A DNA stretch of 28,307 nt, from NCBI RefSeq assembly GCF_015056685.1, contig NZ_SVFW01000049.1:1-28307 (forward strand), in the 5' to 3' direction. The position numbers and the translations under genes are program-made. Below are positions 6,961-14,819 of the stretch, piece after piece. Numbering within the stretch: position 1 is the stretch's first letter; the number at the start of each line of letters is the position of its first letter. The stretch is from Butyrivibrio sp. (GTDB lineage: Bacteria; Bacillota; Clostridia; Lachnospirales; Lachnospiraceae). The notes under the pieces were generated by a model. It saw nothing but the letters and a program-made list of their open reading frames with translations, did no database searches and was not told the origin of the DNA.

Positions 6961-8694
6961 TTGAATACCGCATCCCCAATTATTGAATTTTCGGATGTTT
7001 CTTTTAAGTACCGTGCGCAGACACAGCCCACACTTAAAAATATTAATCTTAAAATTTATCCCGGACAAAAGGTTCTTATAGCGGGCCAGTCCGGGTCAGG
7101 AAAGTCAACATTGGCACATTGCCTTAACGCTCTTATCCCCTGCTCTTTTGCAGGGGACATGAGCGGAACCCTCCGAGTAGACGGGAAGGAACCTTCTAAA
7201 CTCGGAGTTTTTGGTATGTCACAAACTGTTGGAACTGTTCTTCAGGATACAGATGGCCAGTTCATAGCACTGACAGTAGCAGAGGACATAGCATTTGCCC
7301 TTGAAAATGACAATATGCCACAGGAAGAGATGATCGAGAAGGTCTCAGATGTAGCAGAAAAACTTGAACTTTCGGATTTCCTTTCCAACGCGCCCGGAGC
7401 TCTTTCTGGTGGACAGAAACAGAGAGTTTCTCTTGGCGGAGTAATGGCGCTTGACGTCAAAGTGCTTTTATTTGATGAGCCTCTTGCGAACCTGGATCCT
7501 GCAACAGGCAAAAGAACTATCGCTCTCATCGATGAGCTTTTAAAACAGGAAGATTTAACAGTTGTAATAATAGAACACAGGCTTGAAGATGTTCTTTATA
7601 AGGATATCGACAGGATCGTGCTTATGGAAGATGGACAGATCGTTGCGGATATGACTCCGGACGAGATGCTCTGTACAGATCTTTTGCCTGAGCACGGAAT
7701 CAGAGAGCCTTTGTATATTGCTGCTCTAAAGGCAGCAGGTGTGAAGCTGTCACCATCCACTAAGCCTCAGCACATAGAGACGATGGATGTTGAGGGCTAT
7801 AAGACCCAGGTAAAAGAGTGGTTTACCAATACCAGCCTTTCAAGACAGAAGAGTACTGCTGACACTCTTTTGTCTGTCAGTGGACTTGAATTCAGGTATG
7901 ATAGTTCCAGACAGATCATTAAAGATGTTAGCTTTGATATAAAACGCGGTGAAATGATATCACTTGTGGGTAAAAATGGAGCGGGTAAGTCAACTCTTGC
8001 TTCGCTTATCTGCGGCTTTTATGAACCGGATGCAGGTAAGATCAGCTTCTGCGGCGATGACCTTAAGAAAAAAACAATTAAGGAGCGCGGTGAGAAGATT
8101 GGATATGTAATGCAGAGCCCTAATCAGATGATCTCCAAGCCTATGATATATGATGAAGTGGCTTTAGGACTTGTGGTCAGGGGAGTGCCTGACCATGAGG
8201 TAAAACAAAGAGTCAACGAGATTCTTAAGATATGCGGCCTCTACCAATTCAGAAATTGGCCTGTTTCAGCTCTTTCTTATGGACAGAAAAAGAGAGTTTC
8301 AATTGCTTCTATCTTAGTGCTTGCTCCGGATCTTCTGATCCTGGATGAACCTACAGCCGGCCAGGATTATCGGCATTACACCGAGATCATGGAGTTTTTG
8401 TGTGATATAAGAAAGAAATTGCCTATTACGATCATGATGATAACTCATGATATGCATTTGATGCTTGAGTACACTGACAGAACTTTGGTGCTTACAGATG
8501 GCAAGCTTATAATGGATGCCAAGCCGGAGGAAGTGCTTACAAATGATGAGATATGTAATAGAGCATATCTTAAAAGAACGTCTCTTTATGATCTTGCAAA
8601 AAAATGCGACATAGAAGAAGCGGATGAATTTGTTGCAAGATTTATTGAGTCTGAACGTGCGAAAAAGGATAAGTGCTTTAGTGAGAAGGTATGA
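6961..8694 (+). CDS. ECF transporter ATPase, two fused ATP-binding domains (EcfA1A2-type)
   Basis: Energises the importer. The gene starts with TTG at 6961, preceded by GGAGG at 8-nt spacing. The 577-aa protein contains two complete ABC ATPase halves. The first has Walker A GQSGSGKST (42-50), signature LSGGQKQR (about 148) and Walker B LLFDEP (about 170). The second has Walker A GKNGAGKST (about 338-346), a variant signature LSYGQKKR (about 438) and Walker B LLILDEP (about 458). Both keep the catalytic Glu after Walker B and a switch His (EHR, THD). The linker (about 270-300) is low in similarity to either half. In many species the two halves are separate genes; this is the fused form. Confidence 0.93.
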   Translation: MNTASPIIEFSDVSFKYRAQTQPTLKNINLKIYPGQKVLIAGQSGSGKSTLAHCLNALIPCSFAGDMSGTLRVDGKEPSKLGVFGMSQTVGTVLQDTDGQFIALTVAEDIAFALENDNMPQEEMIEKVSDVAEKLELSDFLSNAPGALSGGQKQRVSLGGVMALDVKVLLFDEPLANLDPATGKRTIALIDELLKQEDLTVVIIEHRLEDVLYKDIDRIVLMEDGQIVADMTPDEMLCTDLLPEHGIREPLYIAALKAAGVKLSPSTKPQHIETMDVEGYKTQVKEWFTNTSLSRQKSTADTLLSVSGLEFRYDSSRQIIKDVSFDIKRGEMISLVGKNGAGKSTLASLICGFYEPDAGKISFCGDDLKKKTIKERGEKIGYVMQSPNQMISKPMIYDEVALGLVVRGVPDHEVKQRVNEILKICGLYQFRNWPVSALSYGQKKRVSIASILVLAPDLLILDEPTAGQDYRHYTEIMEFLCDIRKKLPITIMMITHDMHLMLEYTDRTLVLTDGKLIMDAKPEEVLTNDEICNRAYLKRTSLYDLAKKCDIEEADEFVARFIESERAKKDKCFSEKV

Positions 8695-8726
8695 TCCTTT
8701 GAGTTTATTTGATTGGATAAGTATTT

Positions 8727-9554
8727 ATGAGCAGAATGATTTCTTATGAAAAAAAGAATACGCCAATACACAGATTAAGCGGATTTACAAAGCTTGTCTT
8801 TTTCCTCTTATGGTGTACGGCAAGTGCACTTACTTTTGACACAAGAATACTTCTTACAATGATAGTTATTGGAGTCTTGCTCTATATTGTTTCTGGAACA
8901 AAGTGGAAGCAGGTAAGCAGCGTATTTTTAGCCATAATGTTCTTTATGGTGATAAATCTGGTGTGGATATTCTTTTTTTCACCATTTGAAGGCTGCAAAA
9001 TATACGGAAGCAGAACAGATATATGTCACCTTTTTGCAGGTTATACACTTACAAAAGAGCAGCTGTTTTACGAATTTAACGTGCTTATCAAGTATTTTAC
9101 AGTAATCCCTTCCATATTTATTTTTCTTGTGACGACTGACCCAAGTGAGCTTGCAGCTTCCATGAACAGTATCGGAGTGCCTTACATGATCGCTTATTCA
9201 ATAGAGATAGCACTCAGATATATTCCGGATGTGCAGGATGAATATCACAAGATCAAGAATGCGCAGGAAGCAAGGGGAATAGAGATGAGTTCCAAGGGAA
9301 GACTGATGTCAAGGATAAAGAACACTTCAGCAATTATCTTCCCACTTCTTTTTACCACAATGGAGAGAATCGATGTTGTCAGCAATGCCATGGAGCTTAG
9401 AGGCTTTGGCAAGAAAAAACAGCGCAGCTGGTACTCAAAGAGAACCCTTCAGACGGGAGATTATCTTGCACTTGCCTTTATCATTTGCTTTTTTATCGCT
9501 GCAATGGTGATAACTTTCTATGATGGAAACAGATTCTATAATCCTTTTATTTAA
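8727..9554 (+). CDS. ecfT: ECF transporter transmembrane component EcfT (CbiQ family)
   Basis: A 275-aa membrane coupling subunit that links the ATPase to the S component. Membrane helices lie at about residues 22-62 (two), 65-85, 118-138 and 245-265. The two cytoplasmic coupling motifs typical of EcfT are visible as Ala-Arg-Gly in AQEARGIEM (about 183-185) and Leu-Arg-Gly in AMELRGFG (about 224-226). These insert into the grooves of the two ATPase halves. The ribosome site is weak (GGATAAG, 5 nt before ATG). Last gene of the ECF cassette; the dihydrouridine synthase follows closely. Confidence 0.9.
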   Translation: MSRMISYEKKNTPIHRLSGFTKLVFFLLWCTASALTFDTRILLTMIVIGVLLYIVSGTKWKQVSSVFLAIMFFMVINLVWIFFFSPFEGCKIYGSRTDICHLFAGYTLTKEQLFYEFNVLIKYFTVIPSIFIFLVTTDPSELAASMNSIGVPYMIAYSIEIALRYIPDVQDEYHKIKNAQEARGIEMSSKGRLMSRIKNTSAIIFPLLFTTMERIDVVSNAMELRGFGKKKQRSWYSKRTLQTGDYLALAFIICFFIAAMVITFYDGNRFYNPFI

Positions 9555-9577
9555 TTTATGTGGCAAAGAGGTTTTGG

Positions 9578-10564
9578 ATGAAAATATATTTTGCGCCAAT
9601 GGAAGGAATCACCCTTTATCCATTGCGAAATATACATAAGGAAATGTTTGGAGAGTGCGTTGACAAGTACTACACTCCATTTGTGTCGACGGCACGAACT
9701 TATAAATTTAAAAAGAGAGAACAAAGAGATATTCTTCCCGAGTTCTGCATTTCTTTTGACGATTATAAGAGTGAAGTCGTTCCTCAGATCATGGGGAATA
9801 AGGCAGAGCAGATAGTCTGGGCTGCCAAAAAGATGCATGAACTTGGCTATAGAGAGGCTAATCTGAACATGGGATGCCCGGTTGCAACAGTAGTAAACAG
9901 GCAAAAGGGCTCAGGCCTTTTGGAAGACACTGCCAAGCTTGATGCAATGCTGTATGAGATTTTTGATACTTTAGAAAAAGAAAATCTTGGAATTGAATTT
10001 TCCCTAAAGACAAGACTTGGAATGCACGATGAAAGTGAGACTGCAGGTATTATGGAGGTTTTTGCCAAATACCCGGCCAGTGAACTGACTATCCATTCAA
10101 GGGTCAGGGATGATTACTACAAGGGTGCTATAAGGCTGGATGCTTTCTGTGATGCGGTCAAAGTTTACAGGGAGAACGGCGGAAAGGCTCCTATTGTGTA
10201 TAACGGAGATATTACTTCTGTTGAAAGCTTTAATATGATAAATGACAGAGTTTCCGATATTGACAGGTTTATGATTGGACGAGGACTTATTTTTGATCCG
10301 GCCCTTGCAAGAGAAATAGATGGCGGAGAAGCTTTGAAGGCGGAAGAACTTAGAACCTATTTAGACAGACTCTATGATGCATACGAAGAGTACATTCCGG
10401 AAGATCAGAATGTAATTTTTAAGATGCTTGAGCACTGGGCTTTTCTCCATGTTCATTTCAAAGACTGTGATAAACAGCTTAAGGCCATCAGGAAATCCCG
10501 CAGCAAAGGCGAATACAGAGCTGCTGTCACCAACATATTTTCAAGCTGTGAGTTTATAAACTGA
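9578..10564 (+). CDS. tRNA-dihydrouridine synthase family protein
   Basis: FMN-dependent reductase that converts uridine to dihydrouridine in tRNA D-loops. The start is set at the ATG at 9578 (AGAGG 6 nt upstream), giving the usual beginning MKIYFAPMEGIT; an in-frame GTG lies upstream at 9560. Of 328 aa, the TIM barrel carries the substrate/FMN motifs in order: PQIMGN, LNMGCP with catalytic Cys100, the KGSGLL loop, SLKTRLG, TIHSR (often TIHGR), VYNGDI and FMIGRGL. A small helical domain ends the protein. It lies 23 nt after ecfT and may be read from the same transcript, although the functions are unrelated. Confidence 0.93.
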   Translation: MKIYFAPMEGITLYPLRNIHKEMFGECVDKYYTPFVSTARTYKFKKREQRDILPEFCISFDDYKSEVVPQIMGNKAEQIVWAAKKMHELGYREANLNMGCPVATVVNRQKGSGLLEDTAKLDAMLYEIFDTLEKENLGIEFSLKTRLGMHDESETAGIMEVFAKYPASELTIHSRVRDDYYKGAIRLDAFCDAVKVYRENGGKAPIVYNGDITSVESFNMINDRVSDIDRFMIGRGLIFDPALAREIDGGEALKAEELRTYLDRLYDAYEEYIPEDQNVIFKMLEHWAFLHVHFKDCDKQLKAIRKSRSKGEYRAAVTNIFSSCEFIN

Positions 10565-10631
10565 GTAGATATGCTTGTTTTCTGGATTGTGGATGATTAT
10601 GTGAAAATGTGATTCAAGAGTGGATTTGTTG

Positions 10632-10678
10632 TGATATAATACCAACTGACGCTAATGATGACAGACCTGCATTAGCGT
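10632..10678 (+). promoter_or_regulatory. extended -10 promoter with 5' mRNA hairpin
   Basis: TG-A-TATAAT (10632-10640) is an extended -10 with a perfect hexamer and no good -35. Just downstream, ACGCTAATG (10649-10657) and CATTAGCGT (10670-10678) form a perfect 9-bp hairpin with a 12-nt loop. The hairpin begins about where the transcript should start, so it would cap the 5' end of the mRNA. It is not followed by a T-run and is therefore an operator or stabilising hairpin rather than a terminator. Confidence 0.5.
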
Positions 10679-10724
10679 ATGAGTTTTACGTTATAAAGCT
10701 ATGTAAGGAAAGAGGGAAAAGGGT

Positions 10725-11063
10725 ATGAGTCAGGAAAAAATAGACGCTTATAAGAAGGAGAAAGCAGGCAGAAAAGAGCGCCTTGCAAAACAGAAAAAGA
10801 GAAAGAAGATTGCTAAGATCGTTTGTCTTATTGTAGTTGTTGCATTAGCCCTTGGCATTGCAGGAGCAGTTATCTGGAACAAGCGCGGAACATCAGTTGA
10901 AGCTACAGAAGGTGCATCAGTAGATACATCTGTTGATGCTTCATCAGTAGAAACATCCGTTGATGCTTCATCAGTAGAAACTTCTGAAGAGGCAGCAAGT
11001 GAGTCATCAGAAGCAGCATCTGCTGAAACTTCAGAAGCAGCATCAGAAGCTAGTTCAAACTAA
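10725..11063 (+). CDS. small membrane protein with Ser/Ala/Glu-rich repetitive tail
   Basis: A 112-aa protein of unknown function. A strongly basic cytoplasmic N-terminus (residues 1-30, many Lys/Arg) precedes one membrane helix (about 31-51), followed by a low-complexity tail of only a few residue types (S, A, E, V, T, D). The tail contains two nearly identical 27-nt DNA repeats at 10932-10958 and 10959-10985, preceded by a degenerate third. By the positive-inside rule the tail is external. Its composition recalls the Ser-rich stalk of the 1731-aa adhesin downstream, suggesting a wall-exposed or glycosylated segment (inference). It is monocistronic between its own promoter and a terminator. 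Confidence 0.75.
   Translation: MSQEKIDAYKKEKAGRKERLAKQKKRKKIAKIVCLIVVVALALGIAGAVIWNKRGTSVEATEGASVDTSVDASSVETSVDASSVETSEEAASESSEAASAETSEAASEASSN
10932..10985 (+). repeat. tandem 27-nt coding repeat
   Basis: Two adjacent 27-nt copies beginning GTTGATGCTTCATCAGTAGA differ at two to three bases. They encode VDASSVETS twice within the Ser-rich tail of the 112-aa protein. Confidence 0.85.
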
Positions 11064-11065
11064 TA

Positions 11066-11106
11066 TAAAAAGAGCTTTAACATTTCACAAGTTAAAGCTC
11101 TTTTTT
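11066..11106. terminator. bidirectional intrinsic terminator
   Basis: AAAAGAGCTTTAAC pairs perfectly with GTTAAAGCTCTTTT across a 9-nt loop, with T-runs on both strands. It separates the 112-aa gene from the convergent serine acetyltransferase gene. Confidence 0.9.
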
Positions 11107-11143
11107 ATTTGCTCATATATACAGTGAAAGATATTAGATCAAT

Positions 11144-12061
11144 CTACTTTTTATCTACGCAGTCGCAAGGGTTCTTCATGCTGACGCGGCTTCCTGACGG
11201 AACGGAAGAAGTGATGAACGCGTTGGCACCGATAACAGTGTCTGCACCGATAATTGTTTCTCCTCCAAGGATAGAAGCACCTGAATAAATGGTGACATTG
11301 TTCTCGATTGTGGGATGTCTTTTTACTCCCTTAAGGGCCTGGCCGCCGCGAGTTGAAAGACCGCCGATAGTTACGCCCTGATAGATCTTAACGTGCTCTC
11401 CGATGATGGAGGTTTCACCGATAACAATACCGGTTCCGTGATCTATCATGAAGTATTTGCCAATAGTTGCGCCGGGATGAATGTCTATACCTGTTTTTGA
11501 ATGAGCGTACTCAGTCATCATTCTGGGAATAAGCGGCACCTTGAGCATGTAGAGTTCGTGGGCAATCCTGTTGATAGTAGTAGCAGTAAGTCCCGGATAT
11601 GAAAGGATTATCTCTCCCTTACTGTATGCTGCAGGGTCTCCGTCGTAGCAGGCCTGAAGGTCTGTGTCCAGATACTCGCGGATCTTTGGAATCTTTTTAA
11701 AGAATTCATGAGTGATGCATCTTGCAGCGCAGTCCAGCGTTTCATCAGATGCATTTTTATAGTCAGGACTGTGATGAAAAGCGATGGCTATCTGCTTTTG
11801 CATGTTGTAGATAACGTCCTCAAGCACAACTGCGATCCTGTTGTTGTCGTTGTAGCTTTTATAAACTTTGTCTCTGTAATAACCCGGGTAAAGAATTCTG
11901 ATGAGCTTGATCACAATATCTTTTACCGCGTCTCTGTCAGGCTGGTTGTAAACATCCATCTGATCAATGTCTCTGGCCTTATCATAGTCAGAAAGAATCA
12001 GGTCTACGATATCCTTGATTTCTTCTTTTAAAGTATCTCTACCACTTGATTTATAGTCCAT
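11144..12061 (-). CDS. cysE: serine O-acetyltransferase (EpsC/CysE family)
   Basis: Transfers acetyl from acetyl-CoA to L-serine, giving O-acetylserine for cysteine synthesis. The 305-aa length fits the long EpsC-like form, with a helical N-terminal half (about residues 1-170) and a left-handed beta-helix of hexapeptide repeats (about 190-290). Visible motifs are DIHPGATIG, the active-site stretch DHGTGIVIGE, VTIGGLS and the late turns IGADTVIGANAFI. GGAG lies 8 nt before the ATG. It is transcribed alone, with its own promoter at 12121-12148 and no Cys-pathway neighbours. No T-box or other leader regulator is visible in the short 5' region. Confidence 0.92.
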   Translation of the reverse strand: MDYKSSGRDTLKEEIKDIVDLILSDYDKARDIDQMDVYNQPDRDAVKDIVIKLIRILYPGYYRDKVYKSYNDNNRIAVVLEDVIYNMQKQIAIAFHHSPDYKNASDETLDCAARCITHEFFKKIPKIREYLDTDLQACYDGDPAAYSKGEIILSYPGLTATTINRIAHELYMLKVPLIPRMMTEYAHSKTGIDIHPGATIGKYFMIDHGTGIVIGETSIIGEHVKIYQGVTIGGLSTRGGQALKGVKRHPTIENNVTIYSGASILGGETIIGADTVIGANAFITSSVPSGSRVSMKNPCDCVDKK

Positions 12062-12120
12062 TTCATAATCTCCATGCCTTTTTAATCAGCAAACTATAGA
12101 GCGATTTACTGTTACCGACT

Positions 12121-12148
12121 ATTATACATTACTTATTAGATGGTGCAA
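12121..12148 (-). promoter_or_regulatory. sigma-A promoter of the serine acetyltransferase gene
   Basis: On the minus strand, TTGCAC (forward 12143-12148) and a perfect TATAAT (forward 12121-12126) are spaced by 16 bp, about 55 bp before the start codon. Confidence 0.6.
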
Positions 12149-12197
12149 AAGAAAATTGTAATTACTCTAATTTTTGTTTAAAAAATTGCAAAAAGAC

Positions 12198-12225
12198 TAA
12201 ATATTTTTTAATCATTCTCCGATAT
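12198..12225 (+). promoter_or_regulatory. sigma-D/sigma-28 type flagellar promoter
   Basis: TAAA (12198-12201), 16 bp, then TCCGATAT (12218-12225). This matches the TAAA-N14-16-GCCGATAT consensus at 11 of 12 positions and lies upstream of a flagellar hook gene. Transcription would begin near 12232, leaving a ~90-nt leader. Confidence 0.7.
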
Positions 12226-12320
12226 ATGACATGACAAATAATATTATGAGTTTCTTTTGGCAAGGAAGCCTCTTTTCTCTTAGAACACGGATGTTCGATA
12301 TTAGTGGAGGTGCGTGTTCT

Positions 12321-13676
12321 ATGATGAGATCTATGTGGTCTGGTGTTGCCGGACTTAAAACCCACCAGTTAGAAATGGATGTCATTGGTAACAATATTGC
12401 CAATGTTAACTCAACTTCATATAAATCACAGGCTACAGGTTTTTCGGATGTTCTTTATCAGACAATAAAACCGGGAACCGGAGCGGGCGAAACACTTGCA
12501 ACAACTAATACTGCGCAGGTTGGTTTTGGAGCCAAGATGAGCTCTATCCTAACTAATATCACAAAGCAGGGTTCAGCTGTCCTGACAGATAATGTATTGG
12601 ATCTTATGATTACAGGAGATTCGTTTTTTTGCATAGATCCGGATATTTCTGATGCGGAAGTTAATTTTTCAAGAGATGGATCTTTTACTATTGATGCGAA
12701 CGGTGACCTTGTAACTCAGAACAGCGGTTACTATGTTATGGGGGTCATGGGGGATGTAACAATTGGTGACAATCCAACTCTTTCAAACCTCAGGGTTATA
12801 AACAGAAATACTGAGCGAATAAGCTATGATGCACAGGGCAATCAGATAACTTACCAGGTTGACGCTATGCCTGGTGCAGCAACTACAGCTGCTTATTTTA
12901 AAGGAAACATTGACAGCGATGATCCCAATCTTGAAAACGGAAAGACTCTCACAATAGAGACCTATGGAAGTGACGGAAAAGTCTATACATTAAAATTTAA
13001 CCTGACAGGTGATGAGAACGACGATGGAACCTTTAAGCTTACCTTGTCTTCTGTGCTTGATGAAAACTCCAAAAAAGTTGCTTTTGATACAGCAACTGAA
13101 ATTGAGCTTGAATATGATGCTCATTCCGGAAAGCTTCAGTTTATAAATGGTCTGCCTGTAGAATCAGTCACTTTTACAATTACAGGTGACGCATCAGTTG
13201 TGGGACCTCTTAACATTGATTTTTCAAGTACATCCAACTATGCAGGTGATGCTTGGTCACATTCATCTTCAATTTATGGCTATAAAGGTGATAAAGAGGG
13301 ACAGAATATGGGATATCCGGAAGGTGAGCTTGTAGGAATCTCTTTTGGTACTGATGGATCTGTATTTGGAAGATACTCAAACGGACAGACTGTAAAAAAA
13401 GCTCAGATAGTGGTCGCAGAGTTTAATAATGCCATGGGCCTTGAGAAGGTTGGTGATAATCTTTATGCAGCTTCACTTAACTCGGGTGTTCCTATGTATA
13501 TGGATATTACAAGTGATGGCGGCTATATGTCATCAGGAGTTTTGGAAGGCAGCAATGTTGACCTGGCAAAAGAGTTTACGGATATGATCACAACTCAGCG
13601 TGGTTTCCAGGCAAATAGTAAGGTAATAACCACATCTGATGAGATGCTGCAGTTACTTAAATCGTTAAAACGTTAA
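12321..13676 (+). CDS. flgE: flagellar hook protein FlgE
   Basis: Structural subunit of the flagellar hook, exported by the flagellar type III apparatus. I start it at 12321 (GGAGG 10 nt upstream), giving MMRSMWSGVAGLKTHQLEMD. The longer in-frame ATG at 12231 coincides with the predicted transcription start. The 451-aa protein has the N-terminal rod/hook motif with GNNIANVNSTSYK, a variable beta-rich middle (about residues 100-370, FlgE D2-like), and the C-terminal helix with VDLAKEFTDMITTQRGFQAN. The isolated position, away from other flagellar genes, and a private sigma-D-type promoter imply separate late expression. FlgE and FlgG share these ends; length and the large middle favour FlgE. 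Confidence 0.9.
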   Translation: MMRSMWSGVAGLKTHQLEMDVIGNNIANVNSTSYKSQATGFSDVLYQTIKPGTGAGETLATTNTAQVGFGAKMSSILTNITKQGSAVLTDNVLDLMITGDSFFCIDPDISDAEVNFSRDGSFTIDANGDLVTQNSGYYVMGVMGDVTIGDNPTLSNLRVINRNTERISYDAQGNQITYQVDAMPGAATTAAYFKGNIDSDDPNLENGKTLTIETYGSDGKVYTLKFNLTGDENDDGTFKLTLSSVLDENSKKVAFDTATEIELEYDAHSGKLQFINGLPVESVTFTITGDASVVGPLNIDFSSTSNYAGDAWSHSSSIYGYKGDKEGQNMGYPEGELVGISFGTDGSVFGRYSNGQTVKKAQIVVAEFNNAMGLEKVGDNLYAASLNSGVPMYMDITSDGGYMSSGVLEGSNVDLAKEFTDMITTQRGFQANSKVITTSDEMLQLLKSLKR

Positions 13677-13742
13677 TATTTCGCGGAAACTATTAAGAAG
13701 GAAACGAGAAAAATCTAAAAAAAATATAAAATTTTGTTTCAT

Positions 13743-13770
13743 AGAGCTGGAGCGGTTTCCAGCTCTTTTC
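13743..13770 (+). terminator. intrinsic terminator of flgE
   Basis: AGAGCTGGA (13743-13751) and TCCAGCTCT (13758-13766) form a perfect 9-bp stem followed by TTTTC. Confidence 0.85.
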
Positions 13771-13804
13771 TAATGGAAACTGTGAAAAATGTATGAAAAA
13801 ACTG

Positions 13805-13833
13805 TTGTAAAAATGTGTGCTATGTTGTATATT
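13805..13833 (+). promoter_or_regulatory. sigma-A promoter of the pilus operon leader
   Basis: TTGTAA (13805-13810) and TATATT (13828-13833, 5 of 6) are separated by 17 bp and stand about 55 bp before the c-di-GMP aptamer. It is the only good promoter seen upstream of the pilus genes. Confidence 0.6.
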
Positions 13834-13895
13834 CATCATTACAAGGGATTCAGACATCATAGTTTGGCACTTGAAAAACAGAATTTTTGTTTAGT

Positions 13896-13992
13896 ATGAT
13901 GCAAGGGCAAAACCACTGAAAAGTGGTGACGCAAAGCTAAAGGGTCTAAATCACATAGGTATGTGACAGACAGCCAGTTGCTGGTGCATGTT
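13896..13992 (+). promoter_or_regulatory. cyclic-di-GMP-I riboswitch aptamer (GEMM-I)
   Basis: The class I signature is complete. Closing helix P1 is ATGCA (13899-13903) with TGCAT (13985-13989). The conserved GGGCAAA is followed by hairpin ACCACT-GAAA-AGTGGT with its GNRA loop, then GACGCAAAGC, and then the second hairpin (TCACAT-AGGT-ATGTGA within GTCT/AGAC), ending GACAGCCAGTTGC. Known members bind c-di-GMP and control motility, adhesion and matrix genes. Here it lies in the leader of a sortase pilus operon. Whether ligand turns genes on or off cannot be told directly, because the terminator lies about 175 nt further on. Confidence 0.93.
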
Positions 13993-14005
13993 TAAGCACT
14001 AATTG

Positions 14006-14133
14006 TGACCGGACTGTGCGAGAGCAGACGGTCTATTTATTTGCAGTAATTACGGTACATATGAGTTCAGGGAAGAACCCCTGTATGCAGGTGGCATCAG
14101 GGTGTACATGGAAGTAGTTACAGCGACTGGTCA
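14006..14133 (+). ncRNA. additional structured RNA domain between aptamer and terminator
   Basis: A long-range stem TGACC (14006-14010)/GGTCA (14129-14133) can close the domain. Alternatively GACCG/CGGTC (14007-14011 with 14029-14033) forms a local hairpin. Within it, GC(A)GTAATTAC (14043-14053) pairs with GTAGTTAC(A)GC (14114-14124), then GTACA (14055-14059) with TGTAC (14103-14107). These close a junction holding hairpins CAGGG/CCCTG (14068-14083) and ATGC/GCAT (14085-14097). This nested multi-branch fold is more than a spacer needs. I do not recognise it as a known class. Confidence 0.45.
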
Positions 14134-14168
14134 TTTAGTATTGCAATTGCCTTGTCATATATTTTGGA

Positions 14169-14214
14169 AAGGTATTTTGCGACACGGTGAAGTCGCAACA
14201 TACCTTATTTTTTT
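14169..14214 (+). terminator. riboswitch expression-platform terminator
   Basis: AAGGTA...TTGCGAC pairs with GTCGCAA..TACCTT around loop ACGGTGAA, followed by ATTTTTTT. AAGGAG of the next gene follows at 14224, so termination here would silence the pilus operon. It is the probable regulated output of the upstream aptamer. Confidence 0.85.
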
Positions 14215-14233
14215 ACCCTGAATAAGGAGAAGT

Positions 14234-14806
14234 ATGTCAGATATAAATTTAAAGAAACTCTCCAGAGCAGATCTTCTGGAGATGATGATCACCTACTCTG
14301 AGGAGGCGGAAGCCGCCAAAAAGCATGAGCAGGAATATAAGGAAGAATTAGATAAAGAGAAACTGCAGCTTCAGCGTGATTTTGCTGAAGAGAGAGCTAA
14401 AATGCTCAATAATTTTGAGGAAGAAAAAGCTCAGATGAGAGCTAAGTTTGGTGAACAGAAGGCTCAGATGCAGGAGAAATTCGAAAAAGATATAGCTGGT
14501 CTTAAGAACAGGCTAAATAGAGAGAAAGAAGAGCTTCAAAAGCAGGTTGATGATGCTCTTATGAAGATAGACAATTCACAGTCTCTTGCTGAAGCATCCA
14601 TCCAGCTTGGAGGCATCATGGAAGCAGCCCAGAAGTCGGCTGATCTGTATGTGGAAACACTTAAAAAGAATGCAAGTGCTGAATATCAGCAGCTTATGCA
14701 GGAAATTGAAGAATCCCGTAAGAAGATAAAACTTATGGAAAAACAGGCAGAAAAGAAATACGGACCTCTTAGAGAAGTTACAGAAAAAGAGGAAAAGGCG
14801 TGTTAA
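14234..14806 (+). CDS. coiled-coil protein at the head of the pilus operon
   Basis: A 190-aa cytoplasmic protein without signal peptide or membrane helix. Residues about 20-115 are a heavily charged heptad coiled coil (many Glu/Lys/Gln, imperfect EEKAQM/GEQKAQM repeats). A conserved-looking segment follows, with SLAEASIQLGGIMEAAQKSADLY (about 116-138), then a second charged helix. Its layout recalls DivIVA-like or septum-associated coiled-coil proteins, but no family is certain. Excellent AAGGAG start. As the first gene under the c-di-GMP riboswitch it may place or support pilus/adhesin export at the cell envelope; this is inference. Confidence 0.8.
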   Translation: MSDINLKKLSRADLLEMMITYSEEAEAAKKHEQEYKEELDKEKLQLQRDFAEERAKMLNNFEEEKAQMRAKFGEQKAQMQEKFEKDIAGLKNRLNREKEELQKQVDDALMKIDNSQSLAEASIQLGGIMEAAQKSADLYVETLKKNASAEYQQLMQEIEESRKKIKLMEKQAEKKYGPLREVTEKEEKAC

Positions 14807-14819
14807 TTAGAGAAGGCTG

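Noticed and set aside
12231..12320. Longer N-terminus for FlgE from the ATG at 12231
   Set aside because: The ATG coincides with the predicted sigma-D transcription start and lacks a ribosome site. The conserved FlgE N-terminus begins at 12321 behind GGAGG.
14007..14133. Second c-di-GMP aptamer, glnA-type or group I intron element after the first aptamer
   Set aside because: A GGAAGTAG string recalls glnA RNA and the c-di-GMP/intron pairing is known elsewhere, but the other required conserved parts are missing.
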